This document shows, piece by piece, positions 17,179 through 25,403 of a stretch of DNA of 64,000 bases; position 1 is the stretch's first letter; each line of letters starts with the position of its first letter. The notes under the pieces were generated by a model. It had not been told where the DNA came from. It searched no databases and worked only from the letters and a program-made list of their open reading frames with translations. The position numbers and the translations under genes are program-made. The DNA comes from Micromonospora lutea (GTDB lineage: Bacteria; Actinomycetota; Actinomycetes; Mycobacteriales; Micromonosporaceae). The stretch covers positions 62,001 through 126,000 of the forward strand of contig NZ_BOPB01000028.1 in NCBI RefSeq assembly GCF_016863535.1. The letters are read 5' to 3'.

Positions 17179-18156
17179 ATGACCGATCTGGTCGTCCGCC
17201 CGCTCGTCGCGGGCGAGGAGAAACTGTTCGACTCGATGCCTGACCCGCTGCCGCAGCTGCGGCAGATCAGCTACGCCGACGGGATCGCCGGCGGCGGCTA
17301 CCGGCCGGAGCACACCTTCATCGCGTTACGCGGCGGCCGGGTGGTGGGTCGCGCCGCGTGGCTGTTGCCACCCGGGTCCGTCGGCGAGCCGTGGCTGGAA
17401 CGGTTCGAGTTGGACCTCGCACACACCGCCGAAGCGGCGAGCGCCGGAGGGCCGGTCAGTGCCGGAGGGCCGGTCGGTGGCGCAGAGTCGGTCGGTGGCG
17501 CAGAGCCGGTGGCGCAGGTCGGTGCCGCGTTGCTGCGCGCCGCGCACGACGCGCTCGGCGGGCCGAAGACGTACCACGCGGCCCTGCCGGCGTACTGGCG
17601 TCGGCAACCCGAGGTGCGGGCCGTCGCCGAGGCGTCGATGGCCGCGGCCCGACTCGCGGGACTGGTCGAGCGGGGGGAGCGGATCAGGTTCAGTTGGACG
17701 GGCGGGCCGCTGCCGACTGCGTCCGGCCGGTTCTCGTTCCGTCCGGCCGTCGACGCTGCAGAGATCGAGGCGCTGGTGGCCCGGGTCACCGAGCCGGTGG
17801 TGCTGACCGGTGCCGAGACCGCCCGGATGGTCGCCGGAGTGGACCTGGCCCGCGATCCGCTGGCCTGGTTGACCGGTACGCCGCCCGCAAGCTGGCGCGT
17901 CGCGCTCGACGGTGACGACCCGGTGGGCCTGGCGGGGCCGACGGCCGACGCCTGTTTCCCAATGATCGCCTACCTGGGTCTGCTGAACGACTCGGTGCTG
18001 GGTGAGCTGTTGGCCGACGCGGTCGCGGCGTTGGCCGGCGGCGGGGCGCACGAGGTGGTCGCCGACGTGGACGCGCACCGGGTGGCTGTGGTGGCGGAGC
18101 TGGAGCGGACCGGCTTCCGCCGGATTCGTTCCCGGGTGGTCTTCACCCCCGCCTGA
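17179..18156 (+). CDS. GNAT-family N-acetyltransferase with an internal repeat insert
   Basis: 325 residues. TDLVVRPLVAGEEKLF opens the protein and VVGRAAWLLPPG resembles the first GNAT strands; the C-terminal half has HEVVADVDAHRVAVVAELERTGFRRIRSRVVF, typical of the final GNAT helix and strand (AxAxxxxxNxxxxxxLxxxGF). It may therefore have two GNAT-like halves. Residues 89-112 are a low-complexity insert made of four copies of an 18-bp unit (17443-17514). Start ATG 17179 has GGAGGATC just upstream. Substrate unknown. Confidence 0.75.
   Translation: MTDLVVRPLVAGEEKLFDSMPDPLPQLRQISYADGIAGGGYRPEHTFIALRGGRVVGRAAWLLPPGSVGEPWLERFELDLAHTAEAASAGGPVSAGGPVGGAESVGGAEPVAQVGAALLRAAHDALGGPKTYHAALPAYWRRQPEVRAVAEASMAAARLAGLVERGERIRFSWTGGPLPTASGRFSFRPAVDAAEIEALVARVTEPVVLTGAETARMVAGVDLARDPLAWLTGTPPASWRVALDGDDPVGLAGPTADACFPMIAYLGLLNDSVLGELLADAVAALAGGGAHEVVADVDAHRVAVVAELERTGFRRIRSRVVFTPA
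17443..17514. repeat. Four 18-bp tandem repeats inside the GNAT gene
   Basis: Units at 17443-17460, 17461-17478, 17479-17496 and 17497-17514. Units 1 and 2 (GCCGGAGGGCCGGTCxGT) differ at one base; units 3 and 4 start GGCGCAGAG and are similar to each other. The length is a multiple of 3, so the frame is kept and the repeat encodes alternating AGGPV and GGAE(S/P)V units. Copy number is likely to vary between strains. Confidence 0.85.
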
Positions 18157-18161
18157 GCCGA

Positions 18162-18224
18162 TGATCGTCTGCATTCCAGTGATCCGACACGCCAACCCGA
18201 CGGTCACTGGAATGCAGACGATCA
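18162..18224. repeat. Perfect 21-bp inverted repeat (21-nt spacer)
   Basis: Arms 18162-18182 (starts TGATCGTCTGCATTCCAGT) and 18204-18224 are exact reverse complements with a 21-nt loop (18183-18203). It begins 5 bp after the GNAT stop and ends 49 bp before the first start codon of the HAD-like gene. The arms are AT-richer than their surroundings. It may act as a terminator, but the length and perfection of the arms also fit a mobile miniature element or a recombination scar. Confidence 0.85.
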
Positions 18225-18273
18225 AAGAATTATTCGGTCGTCCGTCGGGTGGGGGTCGCCTACAGTCCGCGAG

Positions 18274-18819
18274 GTGATCGAGCGGGCCAACGCCGTCACC
18301 CACGGGTACGGCAGCAAGGTCTTCCTGCGCAGTCTGCGCGACTGCCTGGAACGGCTGCGTCAGCGCCCGGCGACCGAGGCGGAGCGCCGTGAGATCGCCG
18401 AACTGGCGGTGGCGCTGGTGACCCACCAGGTCGAGCTGATGCCGGGGGTGGCCGATGCCCTGGACGAGCTGGCCGGTCGGCACGAGCTGCTGCTGCTGAC
18501 CAAGGGGGAGCGCGCGGAGCAGCAGCGCAAGCTGGACGCCTGCGGGTTGTTGCACCACTTCACGGCGGCGCACATCGTCCCGGAGAAGTCCGTCGAGACC
18601 TATCGGTGGCTGACCCGGGAACACGACCTGGACCCGGATCGCGCCTGGATGATCGGCAACTCGCCGCGCTCGGACATCCTGCCGGCCCGGGCTGCCGGCT
18701 GGAACGCGGTGTTCATCCCGAACGCCAACACCTGGGTGCTGGAGCAGGACGAGCTGGATTCGGCGGACGTCGGTGTGCTGCACCTGGCCGCTTTTCCGGA
18801 CCTGCTGCGCCACTTCTGA
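18274..18819 (+). CDS. HAD-superfamily hydrolase lacking the N-terminal catalytic motif (probable remnant)
   Basis: 181 residues from GTG 18274. The sequence from YGSKVFLRSL through VELMPGVADALDELAGRHELLLLTKGERAEQQ (HAD motif II Thr, motif III Lys in EKSVETY) to WMIGNSPRSDILPARAAGW (motif IV) matches a HAD hydrolase family of about 230 residues. The DxDxT nucleophile motif that should sit about 55 residues upstream is missing: between the GNAT stop and this GTG there are only 117 bp and they hold the 21-bp inverted repeat. The in-frame upstream codons give nothing HAD-like. Without motif I the protein should not be a phosphatase; I regard it as 5'-truncated. Confidence 0.7.
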   Translation: MIERANAVTHGYGSKVFLRSLRDCLERLRQRPATEAERREIAELAVALVTHQVELMPGVADALDELAGRHELLLLTKGERAEQQRKLDACGLLHHFTAAHIVPEKSVETYRWLTREHDLDPDRAWMIGNSPRSDILPARAAGWNAVFIPNANTWVLEQDELDSADVGVLHLAAFPDLLRHF

Positions 18820-18849
18820 TCACCAAGGGGACGCCGGGCGAGCCCATGC

Positions 18850-18899
18850 CCGGCCGAGGTCAGGACCGGAGCGGATGGCCCGGTCCTGACCTCGGCCGG
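18850..18899. terminator. 20-bp perfect hairpin between convergent genes
   Basis: Arms 18850-18869 and 18880-18899 are exact reverse complements (CCGGCCGAGGTCAGGACCGG and its complement), with a 10-nt loop. It sits between the HAD-like gene (+) and the small gene 18923-19192 (-), where a bidirectional terminator is expected. Confidence 0.8.
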
Positions 18900-18922
18900 T
18901 CGGCGCGACCGGGCGGGGGACG

Positions 18923-19192
18923 TCAGGTGGTCTCGCCGCGCACGATGGCGACCGCGATCCGGCAGAACTCGTCCATGTCGGGTTCGAACCCGGCCGCGAT
19001 GTCGGGATGCAACCCGACGCGGGTCTCGTCGAGCAGTCGCTGACAGACGTGCTCCACCGGCTCGCCAGCGTAGCTGTCGCGCACCCGATCGGCGGCCACC
19101 TGCAGGGCAGAGGTCAGCTGCTCCTCCAGCGGCCCGCGCAGCTTCTCCTGCACCGGGTCGCGGGGCTCCAGCGTGACATGTGGCTCCGACAT
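18923..19192 (-). CDS. Small hypothetical protein
   Basis: 89 residues (MSEPHVTLEPRDPVQEKLRG...), acidic, no Cys, no membrane segment or signal. ATG 19192 is preceded by AAGGGAGCGCC. The helical stretch LEEQLTSALQVAADRVRDSYAGEPVEHVCQRLLDETR is amphipathic. I do not recognise a family. It lies 47 bp after the RusA-like gene on the same strand, so the two are probably one transcript. Confidence 0.7.
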   Translation of the reverse strand: MSEPHVTLEPRDPVQEKLRGPLEEQLTSALQVAADRVRDSYAGEPVEHVCQRLLDETRVGLHPDIAAGFEPDMDEFCRIAVAIVRGETT

Positions 19193-19239
19193 CGGCGCTC
19201 CCTTCGTCGGCGGCTGCGGTACCCCACCGCTGCCGTAGG

Positions 19240-19674
19240 TCAAACCCCGTCCGGTACGGCGGCGACGCGCACCTGATACGAGAAATCCTCGGCCGGTTGC
19301 TCCAGGTAGGACAGCCGGCGGATCTGCTTGTCGTCGTCGTAGAGGGCGACGTCGACCAGCACGCCGAGGTGGGCCAGGCCGATGCTGGAAACCCGCTTCT
19401 TGTCCTGGAGCACCGCACACACCCCGCCCAGCAGGGTGCTGGCGTCGGAGGTACGGTGCCCCGGCGGGCAGCGCAGTGTCAGGTCGATCTCGATCGGGCC
19501 GGACAGCGGGGTCCAGCCGGTTTCCTGCGCGGCCGCGCAGGCGGCCTGGAGCAGGGCGCGTACCCTCGTCGCCTGCCGATGCCCGGCGGCGAAGATGGAC
19601 AACGCTTCGGTCTTGACCGGTGGCAGGCCGCTCACCTCGAAGGTCAGGGTGAGAGCGCGGGTGTCCTGCACCAC
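19240..19674 (-). CDS. Hypothetical protein resembling RusA-type resolvases
   Basis: 144 residues from GTG 19674, 8 nt behind a strong GAGGAGG. The order of features recalls RusA Holliday-junction resolvases: an N-terminal strand LTLTFEVSGLPPVKTEAL, a central IEIDLTLRCPPGHRTSDASTLLGGVCAVLQD (compare DLDNLxKxxLDAL) and LVDVALYDDDKQIRRLSY (compare the DDxQV acidic motif). The first acidic site is partly changed (SDAST), so nuclease activity is doubtful. Similarity is from pattern reading only. It forms a pair with the 89-residue protein. Confidence 0.6.
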   Translation of the reverse strand: MVQDTRALTLTFEVSGLPPVKTEALSIFAAGHRQATRVRALLQAACAAAQETGWTPLSGPIEIDLTLRCPPGHRTSDASTLLGGVCAVLQDKKRVSSIGLAHLGVLVDVALYDDDKQIRRLSYLEQPAEDFSYQVRVAAVPDGV

Positions 19675-19862
19675 GGCGGCACCTCCTCGTTGGGGACGAT
19701 CCTGCCCAACCGGTATGCCGGTGAGGGGCTGTTCCCGCGAGAACCAACCGATTGGGCGGGTCGGGGTCGACCGGTGGCGTATCGACGGCGACGGCGTACG
19801 CGCTGGCAGCGAAGCGGGTAAAACGCTAGTGCACCTGACGGCCGCTCGGAAGCACCGGCCGG

Positions 19863-20558
19863 TCATTCCCGCGCCGGAAAGGCGCAGAACTCGTTGCCCT
19901 CCGGGTCGGCCAACACCCACCAGGACACCGCGTCGTCCGGCTCCCGCAGCAGCACCGCCCCGGCCCCGATCAGCGCGGTCGGCTCGGGGCCGACCAGGTC
20001 GACGTCCCAGTGCATCCGGTTCTTGACGCTCTTGCGCTCCGGCACCGGGTCGAAGACCCAGTACTCCCAGGGAAAACCGGCCGCGCCGGTGATCGAGGCG
20101 TGGCCCTCCTCGCTGACCTCGACCTCGCCGCCGACGACACCGGCCCACCAGTTGGCCTGGGCGGCCGGGTCGGCGGAGTCCACCACCAGCTCGAACGGCC
20201 CGGGCCGGGTCTCGTCGCCCGGGGCGAACGCGCAGAACAGGTTGCCGTCGGGGTCGGCCAGCACCCACCAGCTGATCTCCGAGTCCGGCTCGCGGACCAG
20301 TCGCGCCCCGGCGTCGCACAGCGCCGCCGGGCTCGCCTCGGCCAACCGCAGGTCAAGATGTACGCGGGTCTTGACGGTACGCGGCTCGGGCACCTGGTTG
20401 ACCCAGATCGACTCGGCGCTGGAGCCGGCACGCGGGTCGATCCGGGTGTCGCCGTCGCCGGTGTCGACGAGGTACCCGTCGAGCACCCGGGCCCAGAATC
20501 CGCCGAGGGCGTGCGCGTCCACGGTGTCGAGGCAGAGGTCCTTGAAGCGTGCGATCAT
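19863..20558 (-). CDS. Two-domain VOC-family protein
   Basis: About 231 residues. Two glyoxalase-like halves are visible: the first begins MIARFKDLCLDTVDAHALGGFWARVLDG and ends SWWVLADPDGNLFCAF, the second begins FELVVDSADPAAQANWWAGVVGG and ends SWWVLADPEGNEFCAF. The near-identical ends show an internal duplication. Such tandem VOC proteins are common in actinobacteria; substrate unknown. ATG 20558 begins at the conserved strand; ATG 20570 is an alternative. Confidence 0.82.
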   Translation of the reverse strand: MIARFKDLCLDTVDAHALGGFWARVLDGYLVDTGDGDTRIDPRAGSSAESIWVNQVPEPRTVKTRVHLDLRLAEASPAALCDAGARLVREPDSEISWWVLADPDGNLFCAFAPGDETRPGPFELVVDSADPAAQANWWAGVVGGEVEVSEEGHASITGAAGFPWEYWVFDPVPERKSVKNRMHWDVDLVGPEPTALIGAGAVLLREPDDAVSWWVLADPEGNEFCAFPARE

Positions 20559-20924
20559 TCGCCCGATCATGCCGGCTGGCACCGACAGCCGCCCTCCGGA
20601 ACACCGCTGGCCGAACGGCGAAGGCCTCGCCATCTCGGTCGTGGTCGGCAGCACATTCGCTGCCCTGCTGCCCTGCTGGTCTACGCCCGCCGCCCGCCGT
20701 CCTCGGCGGCCGAGCGTCCCGGGCACGGCCGGCGTGACGGGGACCACACAGTTCGGTGTTTAGGGCGTCTCAACCCGGGCAGGTTTCGCGGCTCAACCGG
20801 CCGGGCAGTGTTGCAGCCACGAAACGCAGGGGTGCCGAGTCGCAGGTCAACGCCCTGACCGTCTCGCCGTGCGCCGGGGCACGGAGATCTCCCCGGCTGT
20901 TTGGCGGAGAACGAGGGGAGGGTC
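20559..20924. other. Non-coding region before lpqY
   Basis: About 366 bp between the starts of the divergent VOC gene and lpqY. It should hold both promoters. I see a short tandem CTGCCCTG repeat near 20660-20676 and the ribosome-binding site GGGGAGGG of lpqY at 20914-20922, but no clear operator palindrome and no convincing small gene. Confidence 0.5.
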
Positions 20925-22214
20925 ATGAGCGAGCGGAGTGATCCGGGCGGCGGTCGGCGTCGGCCCCGCGTACGGATGGCGGCGACGGCTGCGGCGCTGA
21001 CCTTGGTGGCGCCGATGGCGGCGTGTGCCTCCGGCGGTGACGGCGGGGTGCCGACGATCAACCTGTACTACCCGCCGGAGCAGAACCTCCAGCAGGTGGT
21101 CGACCGGTGCAACACCGAAGCCGACGGACGGTACCGCATCGTCAACCGGGTGTTGCCGCGCGAGGCCGACGAGCAGCGGGTGCAGATGGTCCGGCGGCTC
21201 GCCGCCGAGGACAACGGCATGGACGTGCTCGGTCTCGACGTGACCTGGACACAGGAGTTCGCCAGCGCGAACTGGATCCTGGAGTGGACCGGCCAGGACC
21301 GTGCCGAGGTGGAGCAGGGCACCCTCGAAGGCCCGCTGGAGACCGCCCGGTACGAGAACAAGCTCTACGCCGCGCCGAAGAACACCAACGTGCAGTTGCT
21401 GTGGTACCGCAAGGATCTGGTCCCCGAGCCACCGGCCACCTGGGACGAGATGATCTCGATGGCGCAGCGGTTGCGGGAGCAGGGCCAGCCGCACCAGGTG
21501 CTCACCATGGGTGCCCAGTACGAGGGACTCGTGGTGCTCTACAACACCCTCGTGGCCAGCGCCGGCGGCAACATTCTCAACGACGACGGCACCGAGGCAC
21601 TGGTGGACGACGGCGCGGTGCGAGCGCTGGAGGTGCTGCGGAACTTCGCCACCTCCGGGGTGACCTCACCGTCGTTCAGCAATGCCACCGAGGACCCGGT
21701 GCGGCTGGAGTTCCAGAGCGGCAACGGCGCATTCCAGGTGAACTGGCCCTTCGTCTATCCGGCGATGCAGGAGGCCAACCCGGAACTGGCCGAGAAGGTC
21801 GCCTGGGCCCGGGTGCCCGGCGTCAACGCGGACACTCCGGGCCGGGTCACCATCGGTGGGATCAACCTCGCCGTCAGCCGGTACTCGGAGCACCCGGAGG
21901 AGTCCTTCGAGGTGGCCCGGTGCCTGCGCAACGCGGAGAACCAGAAGTTCTCCGCGATCAACGACGGGGTGCCGCCGACCATCGAGAGCGTCTACGACGA
22001 CCCGGAGATGGACGAGGCGTACCCGATGAAGGAAACCATTCTCGAGCAGCTGCGGGACCCGGCGGTGCGGCCGTTGACCCCGGCGTACCAGAGCATCTCC
22101 ACCGTGACCTCGGCGATCCTGTCGCCGCCGTCGTCGATCGACCCGCAGGCGACCGCCGACGAGCTGCGCGAGGCGATCGCCGCCGCCCTGGAGTCGAGGG
22201 GAGTCCTGCCGTGA
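20925..22214 (+). CDS. lpqY: LpqY-type trehalose/glycoside ABC-transporter substrate-binding lipoprotein
   Basis: 429 residues. An Arg-rich N-terminus and hydrophobic run lead to a lipobox PMAAC with Cys34, so it is a membrane-anchored lipoprotein. Segments such as INLYYPPEQNLQQVVDRCN, LPREADEQRVQMVRRLA, LDVTWTQEFASANW, NTNVQLLWYRKDLV, FQVNWPFVYPAM and VTIGGINLAVS closely follow mycobacterial LpqY, which binds trehalose. It is followed by two permeases and an ATPase in the LpqY-SugABC order. In this organism the sugar could be trehalose or a related alpha-glucoside. The start lies in a GAGCGAGCGGAGTGA stretch of the same kind as the spacer before sugA. Confidence 0.88.
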   Translation: MSERSDPGGGRRRPRVRMAATAAALTLVAPMAACASGGDGGVPTINLYYPPEQNLQQVVDRCNTEADGRYRIVNRVLPREADEQRVQMVRRLAAEDNGMDVLGLDVTWTQEFASANWILEWTGQDRAEVEQGTLEGPLETARYENKLYAAPKNTNVQLLWYRKDLVPEPPATWDEMISMAQRLREQGQPHQVLTMGAQYEGLVVLYNTLVASAGGNILNDDGTEALVDDGAVRALEVLRNFATSGVTSPSFSNATEDPVRLEFQSGNGAFQVNWPFVYPAMQEANPELAEKVAWARVPGVNADTPGRVTIGGINLAVSRYSEHPEESFEVARCLRNAENQKFSAINDGVPPTIESVYDDPEMDEAYPMKETILEQLRDPAVRPLTPAYQSISTVTSAILSPPSSIDPQATADELREAIAAALESRGVLP

Positions 22215-22294
22215 GCGAGCGTAGCGAGCGAACCATCGAGTTCAGTGCGCCGATGCCTCAGGCCGGCCCGCAGCGGAGCGGAGGGGCGGCATGA
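22211..22294 (+). other. 27-codon coupled mini-ORF between lpqY and sugA
   Basis: GTG 22211 overlaps the lpqY stop (GTGA) and the TGA at 22292-22294 overlaps the sugA ATG (ATGA), so the spacer is itself an open frame that bridges the two genes. It begins VSERSERTIEFSAP and is made of a GAGCGAGCGTAGCGAGCGA repeat. It could serve translational coupling or be chance; no conserved protein is recognisable. Confidence 0.4.
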
Positions 22295-23289
22295 GCATCA
22301 ACGCCACCCCGGCCGGCGCGGACGTGGCCGCCGACGGCACCGACAGCCGCAGCGGTCGGCACGCCACGGTGCCCGCGCAGCGGGACAACCGACGCCGCAA
22401 GGTGCCGCTGAGTGAGAACAAGCGGGCCGAGCGCAAGCTGGGCTGGCTGCTCTGCGCCCCGGCGGCGCTGGTCATGCTGGCGGTGACCGCCTATCCGATC
22501 CTGTATTCGGTGTGGCTGTCGTTGCAGCGTTACGACCTGCGCTTTCCCGCCGAGCGGGAGTTCATCGGGTTGGAGAACTACGTCACGGTGCTCACCAACG
22601 AGTTCTGGTGGACGGCGTTCGGCGTGACCATGCTGATCACGGTGGTCACCGTGGCCGTGGAGCTGGTGCTCGGCATGGGGCTCGCGGTGATCATGCACCG
22701 TACGCTGGTCGGGCGGGGGATCGTGCGGACCTCGGCGCTGATCCCGTACGGCATCGTCACGGTGGTGGCCGCCTTCTCCTGGCGGTACGCGTGGACGCCC
22801 GGCACCGGGTATCTGGCCAACCTCTTCTCCGACGGGGCGCCGCTGACCGAGCGGGCCAGCTCGCTGGCGATCATCATGCTGGCGGAGATCTGGAAGACCA
22901 CGCCGTTCATGGCGCTGCTGCTGATGGCGGGTCTGGCACTGGTGCCGGAGGATCTGCTCAAGGCCGCCTCCACCGACGGCGCGACCGCCTGGCAGCGGTT
23001 CACCAAGGTGATGCTGCCGGTGATGAAGCCGGCGATCCTGGTGGCGCTGCTGTTCCGCACCCTGGACGCGTTCCGGGTCTTCGACAACATCTACGTGCTC
23101 ACGTCGGGGGCCAACGAGACCTCGTCGGTGTCGATGATCGCCTACAACAACCTGATCCGGGGTCTGAACCTCGGCATCGGGTCGACGATGTCGGTGCTGA
23201 TCTTCATCACCGTGGCGATCATCGCGTTCATCTTCGTGAAGCTGTTCGGTACCGCTGCCCCGGGCAGCGACGACGGGGAGAGGCGCTGA
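22291..23289 (+). CDS. sugA: Sugar ABC-transporter permease SugA-like
   Basis: 332 residues. About 45 N-terminal cytoplasmic residues precede six membrane segments (LLCAPAALVMLAVTAYPILYSVWLSL is the first). The EAA cytoplasmic loop LKAASTDGATAWQRFTKVMLPVMKPAILVALLFR, which contacts the ATPase, is present. MalF-type inner-membrane component of the importer with SugB. ATG 22291 lies 8 bp behind GGAGGGGCGGC. Co-transcribed with lpqY and overlaps the mini-ORF stop by 4 bp. Confidence 0.9.
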   Translation: MSINATPAGADVAADGTDSRSGRHATVPAQRDNRRRKVPLSENKRAERKLGWLLCAPAALVMLAVTAYPILYSVWLSLQRYDLRFPAEREFIGLENYVTVLTNEFWWTAFGVTMLITVVTVAVELVLGMGLAVIMHRTLVGRGIVRTSALIPYGIVTVVAAFSWRYAWTPGTGYLANLFSDGAPLTERASSLAIIMLAEIWKTTPFMALLLMAGLALVPEDLLKAASTDGATAWQRFTKVMLPVMKPAILVALLFRTLDAFRVFDNIYVLTSGANETSSVSMIAYNNLIRGLNLGIGSTMSVLIFITVAIIAFIFVKLFGTAAPGSDDGERR

Positions 23290-23290
23290 C

Positions 23291-24124
23291 ATGGCTGACA
23301 CCACCACCCGGGCCAAGGTGCGCTGGGGGCTGCTGGACCTCGCCGTGGTCGTGTTCGCGCTGACCCCGGTGCTCTGGATCATGTCGTTGTCGTTCAAGAC
23401 GCCGGCGACGCTGACCGACGGGAAGTTCATCCCTCGGGAGTGGACGCTGGAGAACTACCGGACGATCTTCGCCACCGACCAGTTCGTCCGGGCGCTGGTC
23501 AACTCCATCGGCATCGCGCTGATCGCCACCTCGATCGCCGTCGTGCTCGGCGCGATGGCCGCGTACGCGATCTCGCGGCTGGACTTCCCCGGCAAGCGGA
23601 TGCTGATCGGCGTCTCCCTGTTGATCGCGATGTTCCCGCAGGTGTCGCTGGTCTCGCCGTTGTTCGAGATCGAGCGGCAGCTCGGTCTCTTCGACACCTG
23701 GCCGGGGCTGATCCTGCCGTACATCACCTTCGCGCTGCCGTTGGCGATCTACACGCTGTCGGCGTTCTTCAAGCAGATCCCGTGGGACCTGGAGAAGGCG
23801 GCCAAGATGGACGGTGCCACCCAGGGGCAGGCGTTCCGGCGGGTGATCGCCCCGCTGGCCGCACCGGGACTGTTCACCACCGCCATCCTGGTCTTCATCT
23901 TCTGCTGGAACGACTTCCTGTTCGCCATCTCGCTGACCTCCACCGAGCGTTCGCGCACGGTGCCGGTGGCGCTGTCGTTCTTCACCGGCGCCTCGCAGTT
24001 CGAGGACCCGACCGGCGCGATCTGCGCCGCCGCCGTGGTGATCACGGTGCCGATCATCCTGTTCGTTCTCTTCTTCCAGCGTCGCATCGTCTCCGGCCTG
24101 ACCTCCGGCGCCGTCAAGGGATAG
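23291..24124 (+). CDS. sugB: Sugar ABC-transporter permease SugB-like
   Basis: 277 residues, MalG-type, six predicted membrane segments starting LLDLAVVVFALTPVLWIMSLSF. The EAA loop reads LEKAAKMDGATQGQAFRRVIAPLAAPGLFTTAILVFIFCWNDFLFA, with the conserved WNDF. It starts 1 bp after the sugA stop and forms the channel with SugA. Confidence 0.9.
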   Translation: MADTTTRAKVRWGLLDLAVVVFALTPVLWIMSLSFKTPATLTDGKFIPREWTLENYRTIFATDQFVRALVNSIGIALIATSIAVVLGAMAAYAISRLDFPGKRMLIGVSLLIAMFPQVSLVSPLFEIERQLGLFDTWPGLILPYITFALPLAIYTLSAFFKQIPWDLEKAAKMDGATQGQAFRRVIAPLAAPGLFTTAILVFIFCWNDFLFAISLTSTERSRTVPVALSFFTGASQFEDPTGAICAAAVVITVPIILFVLFFQRRIVSGLTSGAVKG

Positions 24125-24134
24125 GTGACTACTC

Positions 24135-25343
24135 GTGGCTGACATCGTGCTCGACAAGGTGAGCAAGAAGTTCCCGGACGGCACCATCGCGGTGCGCGAC
24201 GTCGACCTGGAGATCGCCGATGGCGAGTTCGTCATCCTGGTCGGCCCCTCCGGCTGTGGCAAGTCCACCACGCTCAACATGATCGCCGGCCTGGAGGACA
24301 TCAGCTCCGGTGAGTTGCGCATCGGCGGGGAACGGGTCAATGACAAGGCCCCCCGCGACCGGGACATCGCCATGGTGTTCCAGTCGTACGCGCTGTATCC
24401 GAACATGACCGTGCGGGAGAACATGGCGTTCCCGCTGCGGCTGGCGAAGCTCGACAAGGAGACGATCACGCGGAAGGTGGAGGAGGCGGCGAAGGTTCTG
24501 GAGCTGACCCCGTTGCTGGACCGCAAGCCGGCCAACCTCTCCGGCGGGCAGCGGCAGCGGGTGGCGATGGGCCGGGCGATCGTCCGGCAGCCCAAGGCGT
24601 TCCTGATGGACGAGCCGCTGTCCAACCTGGACGCCAAGCTGCGGGTGCAGATGCGGACGGTGGTGTCCCGGCTGCAGAAGCAGCTCGCCACCACCACCGT
24701 CTACGTCACCCACGACCAGACCGAGGCGATGACCCTCGGCGACCGCGTGGTGATCATGCGGGGTGGCGCGATCCAGCAGGTCGGCCCACCTCAGGAGCTG
24801 TACGACCACCCGAACAACCTCTTCGTGGCCGGGTTCATCGGCTCGCCTTCGATGAACTTCCTGACCGCCACGGTGGACGAGGGCAGACTGCGTACCGCGT
24901 TGGGTGACGTGCCGATCGGTGACCGGATCCGCCGCGAGCTGGAGGGGGCCGACGCTCCTCGGGACCTGATCCTCGGTATCCGTCCGGAACACTTCGAGGA
25001 CGCCGAACTGATCGACGAGGAGACCCGTCGTCGGGGCGCGGAGTTCACCGCGCCGGTGGACATCGTCGAGTCGATGGGTTCGGACAAGTACGTCTACCTG
25101 AGCGTCGAGGGCGAGCGGGCCACCTCCGCCGAACTGGAGGAGCTGGCCGCTGACGCGGGCGCGGCCGACTTCAGCGGCGCCGGGTCGAACCTGGTCACCC
25201 GGTTGTCGGCGGAGTCCACCGTCACCGAGGGGGAGGACCGGCGGGTCTGGTTCAACCTGGAGAAGATCCACCTGTTCGACCCGTCGGACGGCCGCAACCT
25301 GACCCTGCACGAGGGTCGCGCCGCCGGGGCCCTCGCCGACTGA
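24135..25343 (+). CDS. sugC: Sugar ABC-transporter ATPase SugC/UgpC-like
   Basis: 402 residues from GTG 24135. Walker A GPSGCGKST (37-45), Q-loop VFQSYALYPNMTV, signature LSGGQRQRVAMGRA, Walker B AFLMDEPLSNLDAK and the His switch VYVTHDQTEA are all intact. The C-terminal part is the TOBE/OB regulatory fold of CUT1 sugar ATPases (DLILGIRPEHFEDAEL). Drives the LpqY-SugAB importer; some actinobacterial ATPases of this class serve several importers. Last gene of the operon, followed by a strong hairpin. Confidence 0.9.
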   Translation: MADIVLDKVSKKFPDGTIAVRDVDLEIADGEFVILVGPSGCGKSTTLNMIAGLEDISSGELRIGGERVNDKAPRDRDIAMVFQSYALYPNMTVRENMAFPLRLAKLDKETITRKVEEAAKVLELTPLLDRKPANLSGGQRQRVAMGRAIVRQPKAFLMDEPLSNLDAKLRVQMRTVVSRLQKQLATTTVYVTHDQTEAMTLGDRVVIMRGGAIQQVGPPQELYDHPNNLFVAGFIGSPSMNFLTATVDEGRLRTALGDVPIGDRIRRELEGADAPRDLILGIRPEHFEDAELIDEETRRRGAEFTAPVDIVESMGSDKYVYLSVEGERATSAELEELAADAGAADFSGAGSNLVTRLSAESTVTEGEDRRVWFNLEKIHLFDPSDGRNLTLHEGRAAGALAD

Positions 25344-25348
25344 CCGGC

Positions 25349-25394
25349 CCGGCCGGGCGCATCCGCCGGCACGGCAACGGATGCGCCCGGCCGG
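25349..25394. terminator. 17-bp perfect hairpin after sugC
   Basis: Arms 25349-25365 (CCGGCCGGGCGCATCCG) and 25378-25394 are exact reverse complements with a 12-nt loop, between the ends of the convergent sugC and the dehydratase gene. A bidirectional terminator is the natural reading. Confidence 0.8.
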
Positions 25395-25403
25395 ACGGCG
25401 GGG

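Noticed and set aside
22258..24697. Long reverse frames across sugA-sugC
   Set aside because: Antisense to a complete ABC operon; composition is His/Arg/Asp-rich shadow sequence.
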